A stretch of 64,000 bases of DNA from Thiomicrospira cyclica ALM1 (lineage in GTDB: Bacteria; Pseudomonadota; Gammaproteobacteria; Thiomicrospirales; Thiomicrospiraceae): positions 1-64,000 of the forward strand of contig NC_015581.1 in NCBI RefSeq assembly GCF_000214825.1, written 5' to 3'. The first letter of the stretch is position 1, and each line of letters begins with the position of its first letter. Below, one piece after another: positions 17,252 to 27,393 of the stretch. A program made the position numbers and the translations under genes. The notes below the pieces were generated by a model. The model did no database searches, was not told the DNA's origin, and saw only the letters and a program-made list of their open reading frames with translations.

Positions 17252-18495
17252 ACGCCGAATTAAGGGCAGATTTAATAGCGAACTATATTCGGGACTTTTT
17301 TACCCAGTCGATTGATCGAACCGGCACGGGAGCAGAAAAGTACGAGTTGTGTGAAAGCTTGTTTGGGCGCGCAGACGTGTTGCCTATGTGGGTGGCCGAC
17401 CAGGATTTGCCAACGCCGCCGTTTGTGATTGCAGCTTTAGAGCGGCGCTTGCGTCATCCGATCTTAGGCTACACCCACACCTCCGATGCTTTGTGCGCCA
17501 GCGTGGTGAATTGGCAAGGGCAATATGGCTATCAGTGTCAACCTGAGGATTTGGTGTTTACCCACAACGTGGCGAATGGCCTGTTTTTAGCGGTGCAAGC
17601 GCTCAGTCGAGAGGGTGAGGGTGTGGTGATTATGCCGCCGATTTATCCCCCGTTTGCGCAAGCGATAAGCCGCAACAACCGCCATGTTGTTGCTGTACCT
17701 TTGTTGTATCAACCTGGCGCAACGGATTATCGTTTTGACTTAGCAGGCCTGGCACAAGCTTTTAAGCGCGAGGATGTGCGCTTATGTTTGTTGTGTCACC
17801 CGCATAATCCCAGTGGTCGGGTTTGGACCCGAACCGAGTTAACGCAATTGGCCGAGTTAGCGCTAGCGCATAATGTAATACTGGTGTCTGATGAAATTCA
17901 CGGCGATTTAACTTTGCCGCCGAATTCGCATTGCCCTTTGGCGAGTTTAAGTCCTGCGGTGGCACAACACACCGTGACGCTAAGTTCACCCGGTAAAACT
18001 TTTAATCTAGCAGGCCTGCAAATTGGTTATGTGATTGCGGCTAACCCAGCGCACCGATCGGCGCTACAAGCGGCAGCGGCAAGGGTCAAAATTGATGAGT
18101 TGAATCTATTTGCGATGGTGGCTACCCAAGCGGCTTATAGCAAGGACGGTTTGATTTGGCGTGATGCCCTATGTCAGCATATTCAAAATAATATTGCGCA
18201 CATTACTCATGTTTTTGCCGAGATGGCTCCGGCGGTGCGGGTTGTGCAACCGCAAGCCTCTTATTTGGTATGGTTAGATTTTAATCCTTTGATACCGCAG
18301 GTTTTTGCTGATCATGCCGCGTTGCAGGCCTGGTTAATTAACGATGCTAGGCTGGGTTTGAATGATGGCTTAAACTATGGTGAGGTAGGGCGTGGCTTTA
18401 TGCGCATTAATCTTGCCGTACCACCAGCGACGCTAGAGCATGCCTGCTTACAACTGCGACAAGCGTTTGCTCAATTGTATAAGGATGTGCTATGA
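17233..18495 (+). CDS. ovoB: PLP-dependent beta-lyase of the MalY/PatB type, probable OvoB
   Basis: The protein belongs to the fold-type I aminotransferase group related to MalY and PatB C-S lyases. In ovothiol synthesis OvoB cleaves the sulfoxide conjugate made by OvoA; that role is inferred from position. Of 420 residues the core begins at IDRTGTGAEKYE, then LPMWVADQDLPTPPFV near 50-65 and CHPHNPSGRVW near 195. SSPGKTFNLAG near 252-262 holds the PLP lysine. The start is GTG at 17233, overlapping the ovoA stop by 19 bases; no ATG exists before the conserved core. The next gene overlaps by four bases. Three CAGGCCTG sites occur. Confidence 0.85.
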   Translation: MEEESLNAELRADLIANYIRDFFTQSIDRTGTGAEKYELCESLFGRADVLPMWVADQDLPTPPFVIAALERRLRHPILGYTHTSDALCASVVNWQGQYGYQCQPEDLVFTHNVANGLFLAVQALSREGEGVVIMPPIYPPFAQAISRNNRHVVAVPLLYQPGATDYRFDLAGLAQAFKREDVRLCLLCHPHNPSGRVWTRTELTQLAELALAHNVILVSDEIHGDLTLPPNSHCPLASLSPAVAQHTVTLSSPGKTFNLAGLQIGYVIAANPAHRSALQAAAARVKIDELNLFAMVATQAAYSKDGLIWRDALCQHIQNNIAHITHVFAEMAPAVRVVQPQASYLVWLDFNPLIPQVFADHAALQAWLINDARLGLNDGLNYGEVGRGFMRINLAVPPATLEHACLQLRQAFAQLYKDVL

Positions 18496-19289
18496 ATCAA
18501 ACACGATACCCAGAGCTCGCAGGTAAGCGGGTATGGATAACTGGTTCGTCCAGTGGCATTGGTGCCGGAATGGCGAAAATACTGGCACAACAAGGGTGTA
18601 AGCTGGTGTTGCACTACTGCCGAAATGAAACCGGCGTACAGCAAACCTTACAAACTGTGGCGGAATTGGGCGCCGAGGTGGAAGTGGTGTGGGGTGATTT
18701 TGCTGACTATGCCAGTTTAGAAAACGTATTTCACCAGGCCTGGTCGGCGTTTGATGGCTTGGATGTATTAATTAATAACGCTGGTATTGTTACGAAATCC
18801 ACCGCATTAAATGATAACACCGGCGCGGCCTTTAACCGCACGATAGCGATTAACTTACAAGCCCCTTATCGATTGAGTACCGCGTTTGCCAAAGCCTGTA
18901 TCGACGCCAAGCAACCGGGCGTAATTATTAATAACTCCAGTATTCATGGTCAGCAAACCTGTGAGTGGTTTAGTGCCTATGCCGCCTCAAAAGCCGGTTT
19001 GGATGCGATGATGAAAGTTATGGCGGTTGAGTGGGGGCCAAAGGGTATTCGAGTCAATAGTTTGGCGCCGGGGGTGGTGCCAGTTGAACGTACTGCGAAA
19101 ATTTTAGCCGAACCTAAAATGGCCGCTACCTGGACCAAAACTATGCCGCTGCAGCGTTTTGGTCATGTTGATGATATGGGTTGGGCGACGGCATTTTTAA
19201 TCAGCGATTCGGCGGCTTGGATGACCGGTTCGGTATTAACGGTCGATGGTGGTTTAATTGCCAGAGGCGGCTACCCAGCTCGAGAGTGA
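18492..19289 (+). CDS. Short-chain dehydrogenase/reductase coupled to the ovothiol genes
   Basis: This 265-residue classical SDR has the dinucleotide motif TGSSSGIG (17-24), NNAG (95-98), the catalytic Ser in NNSSIH (about 149-150), and YAASK with Tyr163 and Lys167. The C-terminus ITVDGG-like (LTVDGGL) is typical of the glucose-dehydrogenase-like group. The substrate is not known. Its ATG overlaps the stop of the lyase gene by four bases, so it is translated as part of the ovo operon. It could act on an ovothiol intermediate or serve an unrelated reduction; the sequence cannot decide. A hairpin overlaps its stop codon. Confidence 0.85.
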   Translation: MNQTRYPELAGKRVWITGSSSGIGAGMAKILAQQGCKLVLHYCRNETGVQQTLQTVAELGAEVEVVWGDFADYASLENVFHQAWSAFDGLDVLINNAGIVTKSTALNDNTGAAFNRTIAINLQAPYRLSTAFAKACIDAKQPGVIINNSSIHGQQTCEWFSAYAASKAGLDAMMKVMAVEWGPKGIRVNSLAPGVVPVERTAKILAEPKMAATWTKTMPLQRFGHVDDMGWATAFLISDSAAWMTGSVLTVDGGLIARGGYPARE

Positions 19290-19298
19290 GCTGGGTTT
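19273..19298 (+). terminator. Hairpin overlapping the stop codon of the SDR gene
   Basis: ACCCAGCTC (19273-19281) and GAGCTGGGT (19288-19296) form a perfect 9-bp stem with a six-base loop. The T tract is short. It lies between the convergent SDR and adk genes and probably ends the ovo transcript. Confidence 0.6.
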
Positions 19299-19323
19299 CC
19301 TCGGTTTGAGGTGGGCGATTATT

Positions 19324-19980
<657 letters not shown>

Positions 19981-19988
19981 CTAATTAA

Positions 19989-22388
19989 TTATTGGAATAA
20001 TTCTCGGGTTAAGTCCCGTAAATTGTTGGGACGTATGACCGGGATCTCCGGTGCTTGGTCGGGATAAAATAGCTCAAAGTATGCGCCAGGGGTGTCGGCG
20101 GGCACCGTTTGACCAGTACTGCGGTCGATCGGCACATATACTAAGCCTTCGGGTTGTAAAAAGGGAATATTGGGTGAATCGGCCACGGCGTGACGCATAT
20201 AGTCAATCCAAATGGGCAATGCCGCGCGACCGGCGGTTTCACGACGGCCTAAGCCGGAGGGTTGATCGTTACCGACCCAGACACTGGTGACAACGTCCGG
20301 GTTATAGCCCACAAACCAGGCATCAAATTGTTGGTTGGTAGTACCGGTTTTGCCGGCTAGGTCCTTACGATTAAGGGCGGCGGCTTGGCGGCCGGTGCCC
20401 TGGGCAATGACATCTTGCAGAATCGAAGTAATCATAAAGGCGTTTTGCTTGCTAATCGCGCGCGGGGCAATGCCGGGATCACGTTCATCACATTGTAGAC
20501 CACAGGCTTGCAAAGGGTTAGCTTGGTAAATGACCTGACCATTAAAATCGCGTACTTCACGCACAAAATAGGGCTCGATAAGCGAGCCACCATTGGCAAA
20601 TACCGCATAGGCACGGGCGGCTTCGAGTGGCGTAAATTGAGCGGAACCCAATGCCAGTGACAAATTGCGGTGACGGTTGAGTTCCGCCAAATCAAAACCA
20701 AATCGCTGTGAGTGGTTAATAATCGGTGCAACACCGACTTCTTGTAACAGTCGAATAGGTACCAAATTACGTGAGTGGATTAAGGCTTCACGAACGCGAG
20801 TGGGGCCATAGAACCGACCGGTATAGTTTTCTGGGCGCCATATATCTTCTAGCGCGGCATCGTGAAACACCACCGGCGCGTCATTAATCACGGTGGCAGC
20901 GGTAATACCCAGCTCAAACGCCCCGGAATAAAGGAAGGGTTTATAGGCCGAACCCAGCTGACGTTTGGCTTGTGTGACGCGGTTAAAGCGACTTTTGAAG
21001 AAATCAAAACCACCGACCAGCGCGATAATTTCGCCATTACGCGGGTTGATTGACACCAGTGCGGCCTCGGCACGCGGGTTTTGCGCTAACAGCCATTGAT
21101 TGTCTGAGCTTTGAGTTAGATAGACCAAGTCACCCGCTTGAAAAATTTGATCCAGCTGAGTAGGGGCGGGGCCCAGTCGGTCCAAGCCGCGATCCGCTCG
21201 AGCCCAGTTAGCTTGGTTAAACGTAAGTGCAATCACATCGCCATTACGTAGTTGCAGTTTTGCTTCGCTGTCATTGACCGCCATGACTAAGCCAAGGCGT
21301 AAGCCTCCGGGCTGAGGGTATTCGCGCATCAGGGCCTGGATAGCGTCCGCGTCATCGAGCAGGCTAGGGTCGAGCTGAGCGACATGACCTCGATAACCAT
21401 GGCGTCGATCGTATTCTAGCAAGCCGGAACGTAACGCCGCATTGGCGTGATCTTGATGGTTACTGCGAATTGTGGTTCGAATGGTCAGGCCTTGTTCAAG
21501 AGCGGTTTCACCAAAGCGTTCTAAAGCAAATTGACGTGCCATTTCAGCAATATAACCGGCTTCGGTTTCAATGCGTACACCGGTTAAGGTCACTTCAATA
21601 GGTTGTGCAAGGGCGGTAGTAAATTGGTCTTGAGTAATATAGCCAAGTTCGTGCATACGGCGCAGAACATAGTTACGGCGAAGGGTAGCACGGGCCGGAT
21701 TCGCAATTGGGTTAAATGCCGAAGGGGCTTTAGGCAGGCCTGCTATCATCGCAAACTCATGAATATCAAGCTCATGGATTGGTTTGCCATAATAAGTTTG
21801 TGCCGCAGCGGCTACGCCATAGGAGCGATGACCCAAGAAAATTTGGTTGAGATACAAGGCCATAATTTCTTGTTTAGTGAGGGTTTGTTCAATTTTGAGC
21901 GAAAGGATAATTTCATGAAACTTACGTTCAAAGGAGCGGTCACGGGTTAAGAAGAAATTACGAGCCACTTGCATGGTAATGGTTGAGCCGCCGGATTGAA
22001 TGCTTCCGGTTGATATTAGTTCGTAGGTTGCACGTGCAATGCCTTTGAAATCGATGCCAAAATGTTGATAAAAACGGTCATCCTCAGCAGAAATAATCGC
22101 TTGAATCATACGAATAGGAATTTCGGGGTATTCCAGCGGAATGCGGCGCTTTTCGCCAATTTCAGTGATGACTTTGCCATCGCTGGTTTCAATGCGTAAC
22201 GGAACCTGATAGCTGACATTTTTTAAACTATTCGGGTCAGGCAGTTTTTGGTAGAGATAGCCTGCATAGGTAGCTACCAGTAGCGTTAGTAACAAGCCGG
22301 CATAGATTGGCCATAAAAATAAACGCCTTAGCCAGCGCCTTTTCGGCAGAGGGGTAGGAGCGGGGCGTTTTGCAATCGGTCTTGACAT
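19989..22388 (-). CDS. mrcA: Penicillin-binding protein 1A (bifunctional transglycosylase/transpeptidase)
   Basis: PBP1A polymerises and crosslinks peptidoglycan at the outer face of the inner membrane. The 799-residue product has a short cytoplasmic tail and one membrane anchor (about 22-45). The glycosyltransferase domain shows AEDDRFYQHFGID with the catalytic Glu, GGSTITMQ and the RKFHEI segment. The transpeptidase domain shows the SxxK nucleophile in LGSAYKPF, and KTGTTNQQFDAWFVGY. An OB-like insert between them fits class A PBPs of this type. One CAGGCCTG site lies at 21735. Confidence 0.95.
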   Translation of the reverse strand: MSRPIAKRPAPTPLPKRRWLRRLFLWPIYAGLLLTLLVATYAGYLYQKLPDPNSLKNVSYQVPLRIETSDGKVITEIGEKRRIPLEYPEIPIRMIQAIISAEDDRFYQHFGIDFKGIARATYELISTGSIQSGGSTITMQVARNFFLTRDRSFERKFHEIILSLKIEQTLTKQEIMALYLNQIFLGHRSYGVAAAAQTYYGKPIHELDIHEFAMIAGLPKAPSAFNPIANPARATLRRNYVLRRMHELGYITQDQFTTALAQPIEVTLTGVRIETEAGYIAEMARQFALERFGETALEQGLTIRTTIRSNHQDHANAALRSGLLEYDRRHGYRGHVAQLDPSLLDDADAIQALMREYPQPGGLRLGLVMAVNDSEAKLQLRNGDVIALTFNQANWARADRGLDRLGPAPTQLDQIFQAGDLVYLTQSSDNQWLLAQNPRAEAALVSINPRNGEIIALVGGFDFFKSRFNRVTQAKRQLGSAYKPFLYSGAFELGITAATVINDAPVVFHDAALEDIWRPENYTGRFYGPTRVREALIHSRNLVPIRLLQEVGVAPIINHSQRFGFDLAELNRHRNLSLALGSAQFTPLEAARAYAVFANGGSLIEPYFVREVRDFNGQVIYQANPLQACGLQCDERDPGIAPRAISKQNAFMITSILQDVIAQGTGRQAAALNRKDLAGKTGTTNQQFDAWFVGYNPDVVTSVWVGNDQPSGLGRRETAGRAALPIWIDYMRHAVADSPNIPFLQPEGLVYVPIDRSTGQTVPADTPGAYFELFYPDQAPEIPVIRPNNLRDLTRELFQ

Positions 22389-22458
22389 AACAGTCTGAGC
22401 GCTATCTTATAAAAAAAATTAATACGGTCGTATATTATAACCGGATACTAGATAACAA

Positions 22459-22493
22459 AAAACGGGAAGTCTTAAGAAAAGACTCCCCGTTTT
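22459..22493 (-). terminator. Terminator of the small membrane protein gene at 22.5 kb
   Basis: AAAACGGG plus AGTCTT pairs with AAGACT plus CCCGTTTT across one mismatch. It is flanked by A/T runs on both sides and could work in both directions. Confidence 0.8.
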
Positions 22494-22525
22494 ACTTTCA
22501 GGTACAGCAAAAAATACGATTAAGA

Positions 22526-22756
22526 TTAAGAGCGCTTTTTGTACCGACCGGTTTTGATATCGCTATACATCATAAATAGGTTGCCGCCGATGATAAAAGC
22601 TGCCGCAGCAAGAACACCAAATACACCGATGCCAATTAGCAAAGATTGTGGCAAAATGTTGAAATAAATGCCCATAAAGATAGCGAATGGCATTACAAAC
22701 ATGACGACAAATCCGATTAGGAAATTAATGATATTTTTAGTTGTAGAGTCTTTCAT
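22526..22756 (-). CDS. 76-residue hypothetical membrane protein
   Basis: The protein has two strongly hydrophobic segments (about 9-32 and 37-62) and ends with a basic tail, TGRYKKRS. The short start MKDSTTK is polar. It looks like a two-helix inner-membrane protein with a cytoplasmic C-terminus. I do not recognise its family. It has its own terminator and lies between mrcA and the divergent rph gene. Function cannot be assigned from sequence. Confidence 0.65.
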   Translation of the reverse strand: MKDSTTKNIINFLIGFVVMFVMPFAIFMGIYFNILPQSLLIGIGVFGVLAAAAFIIGGNLFMMYSDIKTGRYKKRS

Positions 22757-22975
22757 TGTTGCCTCGAAATTTTAGTATGTAAGTCGGTCTCAAAGTGTTT
22801 TCGAACACTAATGTATAAATTTTGATGCAATATACCGCCATTTTTAATAACTTACAAATAAAAGCATTTTATCGCTAATTCGAAAAATCGACCGGTTTGT
22901 CCTGTAGGACCATTGATTTCGTTTATAATAGCGCCATTTTAATTAATGCAAAATTGACCTTGCTAAAGGATTGGC

Positions 22976-23713
22976 ATGCGACCCAGTGGACGAGCCGCTC
23001 ATGTTATGCGTAACATTTCATTTACCCCTGATTTTACCTGTCATGCTGAAGGTTCAGTGTTAGTAGCCTGTGGTAATACTCAGGTGCTGTGTAATGTCAG
23101 TGTGGAAAATTCAGTGCCGCCTTTTTTGAAAGGTCAGGGCCAGGGTTGGATTACCGCGGAATACGGGATGTTGCCGCGTTCAACTCATACCAGAATGCGC
23201 CGAGAAGTGACCGCGGGTAAGGCGTCAGGGCGTACCCAAGAGATTCAACGCTTGATTGGACGAAGTTTGCGCGCGAGCGTGGATTTAACCGCTTTAGGCG
23301 AGCGCACGCTCACGATTGATTGCGATGTGTTGCAGGCCGATGGTGGCACGCGTACGGCGGCGATTAGTGGTGCTTATGTGGCACTGGTTATGGCACTGGC
23401 CCGTTTACAAGCGCGTGGCGAGTTGGTAACTAACCCAATTCGTCATGCCATTGCGGCAATTTCGGTCGGTGTTGTGCAAGGCGAAGCCGTGGTGGATTTA
23501 GATTATGCTGAAGATTCGCAAGCCGATACGGATATGAATTTAGTGATGACGGCAAGTGGTGAATGCATTGAAGTACAAGGTACCGCCGAACAACAACCTT
23601 TTAATCTGCCGCAACTTAATGCGATGTTAACACTAGGCCAGCAGGCGATTGAGCAGATTGCTACGGCCCAACAAACCGCGCTTGCCCAATGGCGTCAACA
23701 GGCAGGCCTATGA
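22976..23713 (+). CDS. rph: Ribonuclease PH
   Basis: RNase PH trims the 3' ends of tRNA precursors phosphorolytically. The 245-residue protein keeps MRPSGR at the start, HAEGSVL, the [22 protein letters not shown] block near 50-72, and [14 protein letters not shown] near 86-99. The catalytic [15 protein letters not shown] lies near 178-192. AAGGA precedes the ATG. It opens an rph-rdgB-hemW-asmA run; its stop overlaps the rdgB start. Confidence 0.97.
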   Translation: MRPSGRAAHVMRNISFTPDFTCHAEGSVLVACGNTQVLCNVSVENSVPPFLKGQGQGWITAEYGMLPRSTHTRMRREVTAGKASGRTQEIQRLIGRSLRASVDLTALGERTLTIDCDVLQADGGTRTAAISGAYVALVMALARLQARGELVTNPIRHAIAAISVGVVQGEAVVDLDYAEDSQADTDMNLVMTASGECIEVQGTAEQQPFNLPQLNAMLTLGQQAIEQIATAQQTALAQWRQQAGL

Positions 23714-24300
23714 TGAGCACCTTGGTTTTAGCCTCCAATAATGCCGGTAAAATTGCCGAACTGACCGCTTTATTACCTGGGCGAGATGTGCGCCCGCAAG
23801 GGGACTATTTTAGTGAAGAGGCGGTGGAAACCGGCCATAGCTTCATTGAAAATGCACTTATCAAAGCACGTTATGCCGCAAGCCGTACCGGTTTACCCGC
23901 GATTGCCGATGATTCGGGTTTAGAAGTCACAGCATTGAACGGCGAACCGGGGATTTTCTCGGCGCGTTATGCGGGTCGGGGCGCAAATGATACCCAAAAT
24001 CTCTATAAGCTACTTGAGATGATGCATGATGTACCCGATGGCGAGCGCCAAGCGAGTTATTTTTGTGCGATGGTCGTGGTACGTCATGCGCAAGACCCGA
24101 CGCCTTTGATTGGTCTAGGTCGCTGGCACGGTGAAATTTTACGCCGGCCAGAAGGCACGGGTGGCTTTGGTTATGATCCGGTGTTCTATTTGCCGAAATG
24201 GCAGTGTACCGCGGCGCAATTGTCAGCCGAGGTCAAAAACCAGCATAGTCATCGCGCCCAAGCGTTAAAAGCCCTCGTTACTCAGCTTTCGGTTGAATAA
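23710..24300 (+). CDS. rdgB: dITP/XTP pyrophosphatase (RdgB/HAM1 family)
   Basis: RdgB removes deaminated purine nucleotides such as dITP and XTP from the pool. The 196-residue product has [12 protein letters not shown] near 6-17, [11 protein letters not shown] near 68-78, FSARYAG near 86, and GFGYDPVFY near 157. I start at ATG 23710, which overlaps the rph TGA; a second ATG follows at once. An in-frame GTG-like extension inside rph is not supported. rph-rdgB-hemW is a common gammaproteobacterial order. Confidence 0.95.
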   Translation: MMSTLVLASNNAGKIAELTALLPGRDVRPQGDYFSEEAVETGHSFIENALIKARYAASRTGLPAIADDSGLEVTALNGEPGIFSARYAGRGANDTQNLYKLLEMMHDVPDGERQASYFCAMVVVRHAQDPTPLIGLGRWHGEILRRPEGTGGFGYDPVFYLPKWQCTAAQLSAEVKNQHSHRAQALKALVTQLSVE

Positions 24301-24316
24301 CGGAGCGTATGTCGTC

Positions 24317-25567
24317 ATGGATAGCGTGGCAGACTACCCAATCGCTGCTTCAGGTGCATGGGTTTTTAGCCCACATATCCCGTTAAGTCTGTATATTCAT
24401 TATCCCTGGTGTGTGCAAAAGTGTCCCTATTGCGATTTTAATTCCCACCAAGCGAAAACAGACTTGGTCGCACAAGAGCGGCTTTATTTAGACGCGGTGA
24501 TTGCCCAGTTAACCGCCAGCTTGCCACTGATATGGGGACGCCCCATCCAGTCGATTTTTTTTGGTGGCGGTACACCGAGTTTAATGTCGGCGCAAGGCTT
24601 TACGCACTTAATGGCTCAGATTCGCCAACTTTTGCCACTGACCGCTGGTTGTGAAATCACCCTTGAGGCTAATCCGGGTACGGTTGATCAAGCGAAGTTT
24701 GCAGCGTTTTTTGCGGCGGGTGTTAATCGTTTATCCATCGGCATTCAAAGTTTTAACCCAGAGCACCTGGTGGCGCTGGGTCGTATTCACGACGAGCAGC
24801 AGGCCTGGTCGGCGATTGAGACAGCGAAGTCGGTCGGTTTTGAGCGGATTAATCTCGATTTAATGTATGGCTTGCCTCATCAAACCCTCGCCCAAGCCCT
24901 CGATGATTTGGATCAGGCCTTAGCGGCTGACACGGGGCATATTTCACACTATCAATTAACCTTAGAACCCAACACTCCCTTTTATCGCCAACCACCGCCT
25001 TTGCCGGACGAGGATTATTGCTGGGACATGCAAGAAGCCTGTCAAGCCAAGTTGGCTGGTGCCGGTTATCAGCATTATGAAGTATCGGCCTATGCCAAGC
25101 CGCAACAGGCCTGCCAACATAACCTGAATTATTGGCAATATGGTGACTATTTGGGTTTGGGGGCGGGAGCGCATGGAAAGCTCACCTTTGTGAATGAGCA
25201 AACCATTTGGCGTTCGCAGATGCCAAGTTCGCCAGGGAGTTTTATTCGCGATGTCGAACAAGCACAGCAAGCAGGCCTGGCGATGCAAGACCCAAAGCAA
25301 CTGGGACGCTGGTGGCAAGTTGAACCGGAAGAACGCCTGTTTGAATTTATGCTAAATGGGTTAAGATTACAGCAAGGGTTTGATCTGTCATTGATCAGCG
25401 AGCGTACTGGTTTAGTGGCGGATCATTGGGAGGCGCAACTCAACCAGTTGGCGCAAGAGGGGTGGTTAACTCTATCACCGGCAGACGTAGCTATTACAGC
25501 TCGCAGGTTAAATCTCACCGAACAAGGCAACCGTTATTTGAACAGTTTATTGGCCCAATGGGTTTAG
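24317..25567 (+). CDS. hemW: Radical SAM heme chaperone HemW
   Basis: HemW binds heme and delivers it to respiratory enzymes; it resembles coproporphyrinogen III dehydrogenase (HemN) but lacks that activity in studied cases. The 416-residue protein has the radical-SAM motif CVQKCPYCDF near 32-41, FFGGGTPSL near 78-86, and LEANPG near 115. The HemW type follows from the CxxxCxxC followed by Phe rather than the extra HemN Cys. The ATG at 24317 is chosen; GGAG lies 11 bases upstream and the open frame before it is unconserved. Three CAGGCCTG sites lie in the gene. Confidence 0.9.
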   Translation: MDSVADYPIAASGAWVFSPHIPLSLYIHYPWCVQKCPYCDFNSHQAKTDLVAQERLYLDAVIAQLTASLPLIWGRPIQSIFFGGGTPSLMSAQGFTHLMAQIRQLLPLTAGCEITLEANPGTVDQAKFAAFFAAGVNRLSIGIQSFNPEHLVALGRIHDEQQAWSAIETAKSVGFERINLDLMYGLPHQTLAQALDDLDQALAADTGHISHYQLTLEPNTPFYRQPPPLPDEDYCWDMQEACQAKLAGAGYQHYEVSAYAKPQQACQHNLNYWQYGDYLGLGAGAHGKLTFVNEQTIWRSQMPSSPGSFIRDVEQAQQAGLAMQDPKQLGRWWQVEPEERLFEFMLNGLRLQQGFDLSLISERTGLVADHWEAQLNQLAQEGWLTLSPADVAITARRLNLTEQGNRYLNSLLAQWV

Positions 25568-25596
25568 ATGGGTTTCACTAAGGCAAGGAGTAGGCT

Positions 25597-27351
25597 ATGT
25601 CCGTAGCAGACGCAACATCTTCATCATCTGAGTCGCCGACACCGAAAGCAAGGCCATCGCGTCACCCAGTTGTCCGATGGTTAAAAGCCATTGCGATAAT
25701 GGTCGCGACCTTGATAGTGTTTGTAGTGGCCGCGTTTTATATTGCCTTGCATTTGATTGACTTTAATAAGTATCAGCCGTTAATCGCTAATGAATTACAG
25801 CAAAAATTCGGCATTGAGGCGGAGTTTAACGGTGACATACGTGCACAAAAATGGCCATTTGCGATGCAGGCCGAACAGCTGACTTTGCAGGGTGAGTGGC
25901 AAGATTATTGGTGGCAAGCGGATATTGAATCGGTGACCATCAAATTGTCACTGGGTGATTTGGTGCGTCAGCAACAAGCCAATCCTGTGGGTATTAATTG
26001 GCAGGTCAGTGGCTTACGTTGGGGTGTGCTCGGCCAAGAGCAATCCATCGCCGAAATAACGCAGTGGCAGGGTAGCGCCGGTATTAGCCAACAGCATAAC
26101 CAGGCCTGGTTGGTCGAGATGCAATTTTATTTGGCGAGCAAGCTACAGCAGATGCAGATTAATCCTTTGGTGTATGACCTTGATGCTCAGACGCTAAGTT
26201 GGCGAGAACTTATTTGGCAACAAGACCATCAAGCGGAAAACGTTATGACGGCGCAAGCTGCGTTTAGCTGGCAGTCAGAGTTTCATTGGGACCTCAGCGC
26301 ACAACTGATTAACTTTAATCCGCGTGAATTGACTGAGGTGTTCGGCGCTCATTGGCCAAATTTTGTGGCCGCTGATGCGTTTACGCAGGTAAGTGGTGAG
26401 GTTGCCACGCAGGGCTCGGCTCAGGACTGGTCACTAGCCATGAGCCCGTTAACACTCGATCAAACCCAGATAAGGGGTCAGATTGCGTTTAAAGATCAAA
26501 TTCATCTCCAGGTTGGTTTGGATATCGACCAATTGAGTATGGATTTTTATCGAGCCCATTCGACCTTGCGCGAGGGCGAAACCTATTTACCTATTGCGGT
26601 GCCGGTAACGACCTTGCGACAAACTCCGCTTCAAGGCGAGCTTAATTTAGCGCAACTCACTCTTTGGGGTGCCGATTACCATGCAATTTATGCCAGCTTG
26701 CAAGGCGAGGCTGGTGTCGTAAATCTAAACCCATTACGCTTGGATTTATATCAAGGCTACTGGGCGGGTGATATGCAAATTGATGTAACGGGCGAAACGC
26801 CCGCATTTGCACTCAAATGGCGCTGGCAAGATGTGGCACTGGGTGATTGGTTAAGCGCGATGGTCGATTATAAAGACTTATCCGGCAAGCTAGGGGGCGA
26901 GGGGCGCTTGCAGACGGCCGGCTCTAATGAGCAGGCGCTTAAATATAATGCGCAAGGCGAGTTTGAATTACAGTTGTTTGACGGCACCTATCGCGGTTTG
27001 GATTTAAATCGCTTGCTGATGGCACAAATTCCGCAAGCTGGCGATACCACGGTATTTGAGCAGCTCACGGTGAGCGGTCGAATAGTCGATGGTGTTATGA
27101 CGGTACGGCCGGTTAAGCTGGCCTCAACCAATTTTGACATCAGCGGTCGTGCACAAGTTCATTTACCAACAAGCCTAATGCGGGGACAACTGGTTTTGGA
27201 TTATAGGAAACCTCCAACTCCGCTTGGCTTTTTAGAAGGCGCCAAACTACCGGTTGAGGTTGATGGACCATTGCTGGCCCCGCGTTGGTTTATTGATAGT
27301 CGCGAGGTGTTGCGGCACAATAATCTGCTCGACCTCTTTACGGGACAGTAA
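25597..27351 (+). CDS. asmA: AsmA family protein
   Basis: AsmA-like proteins are inner-membrane-anchored periplasmic proteins linked to envelope lipid homeostasis. The 584-residue product has a polar N-terminus of about 30 residues, one membrane segment (about 33-54), then LIDFNKYQPLIANELQQKFG, the typical AsmA N-terminal module, and a long beta-rich periplasmic part. The C-terminal AsmA_2-like segment includes FDGTYRGLDLNRLL near 460. CAAGGAG precedes the ATG. It lies 30 bases after hemW and is convergent with rhlE. Confidence 0.85.
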   Translation: MSVADATSSSSESPTPKARPSRHPVVRWLKAIAIMVATLIVFVVAAFYIALHLIDFNKYQPLIANELQQKFGIEAEFNGDIRAQKWPFAMQAEQLTLQGEWQDYWWQADIESVTIKLSLGDLVRQQQANPVGINWQVSGLRWGVLGQEQSIAEITQWQGSAGISQQHNQAWLVEMQFYLASKLQQMQINPLVYDLDAQTLSWRELIWQQDHQAENVMTAQAAFSWQSEFHWDLSAQLINFNPRELTEVFGAHWPNFVAADAFTQVSGEVATQGSAQDWSLAMSPLTLDQTQIRGQIAFKDQIHLQVGLDIDQLSMDFYRAHSTLREGETYLPIAVPVTTLRQTPLQGELNLAQLTLWGADYHAIYASLQGEAGVVNLNPLRLDLYQGYWAGDMQIDVTGETPAFALKWRWQDVALGDWLSAMVDYKDLSGKLGGEGRLQTAGSNEQALKYNAQGEFELQLFDGTYRGLDLNRLLMAQIPQAGDTTVFEQLTVSGRIVDGVMTVRPVKLASTNFDISGRAQVHLPTSLMRGQLVLDYRKPPTPLGFLEGAKLPVEVDGPLLAPRWFIDSREVLRHNNLLDLFTGQ

Positions 27352-27393
27352 CGGCCGGTATTTTATAACAGACCGTTCGTTGCGAGCGGCGGA

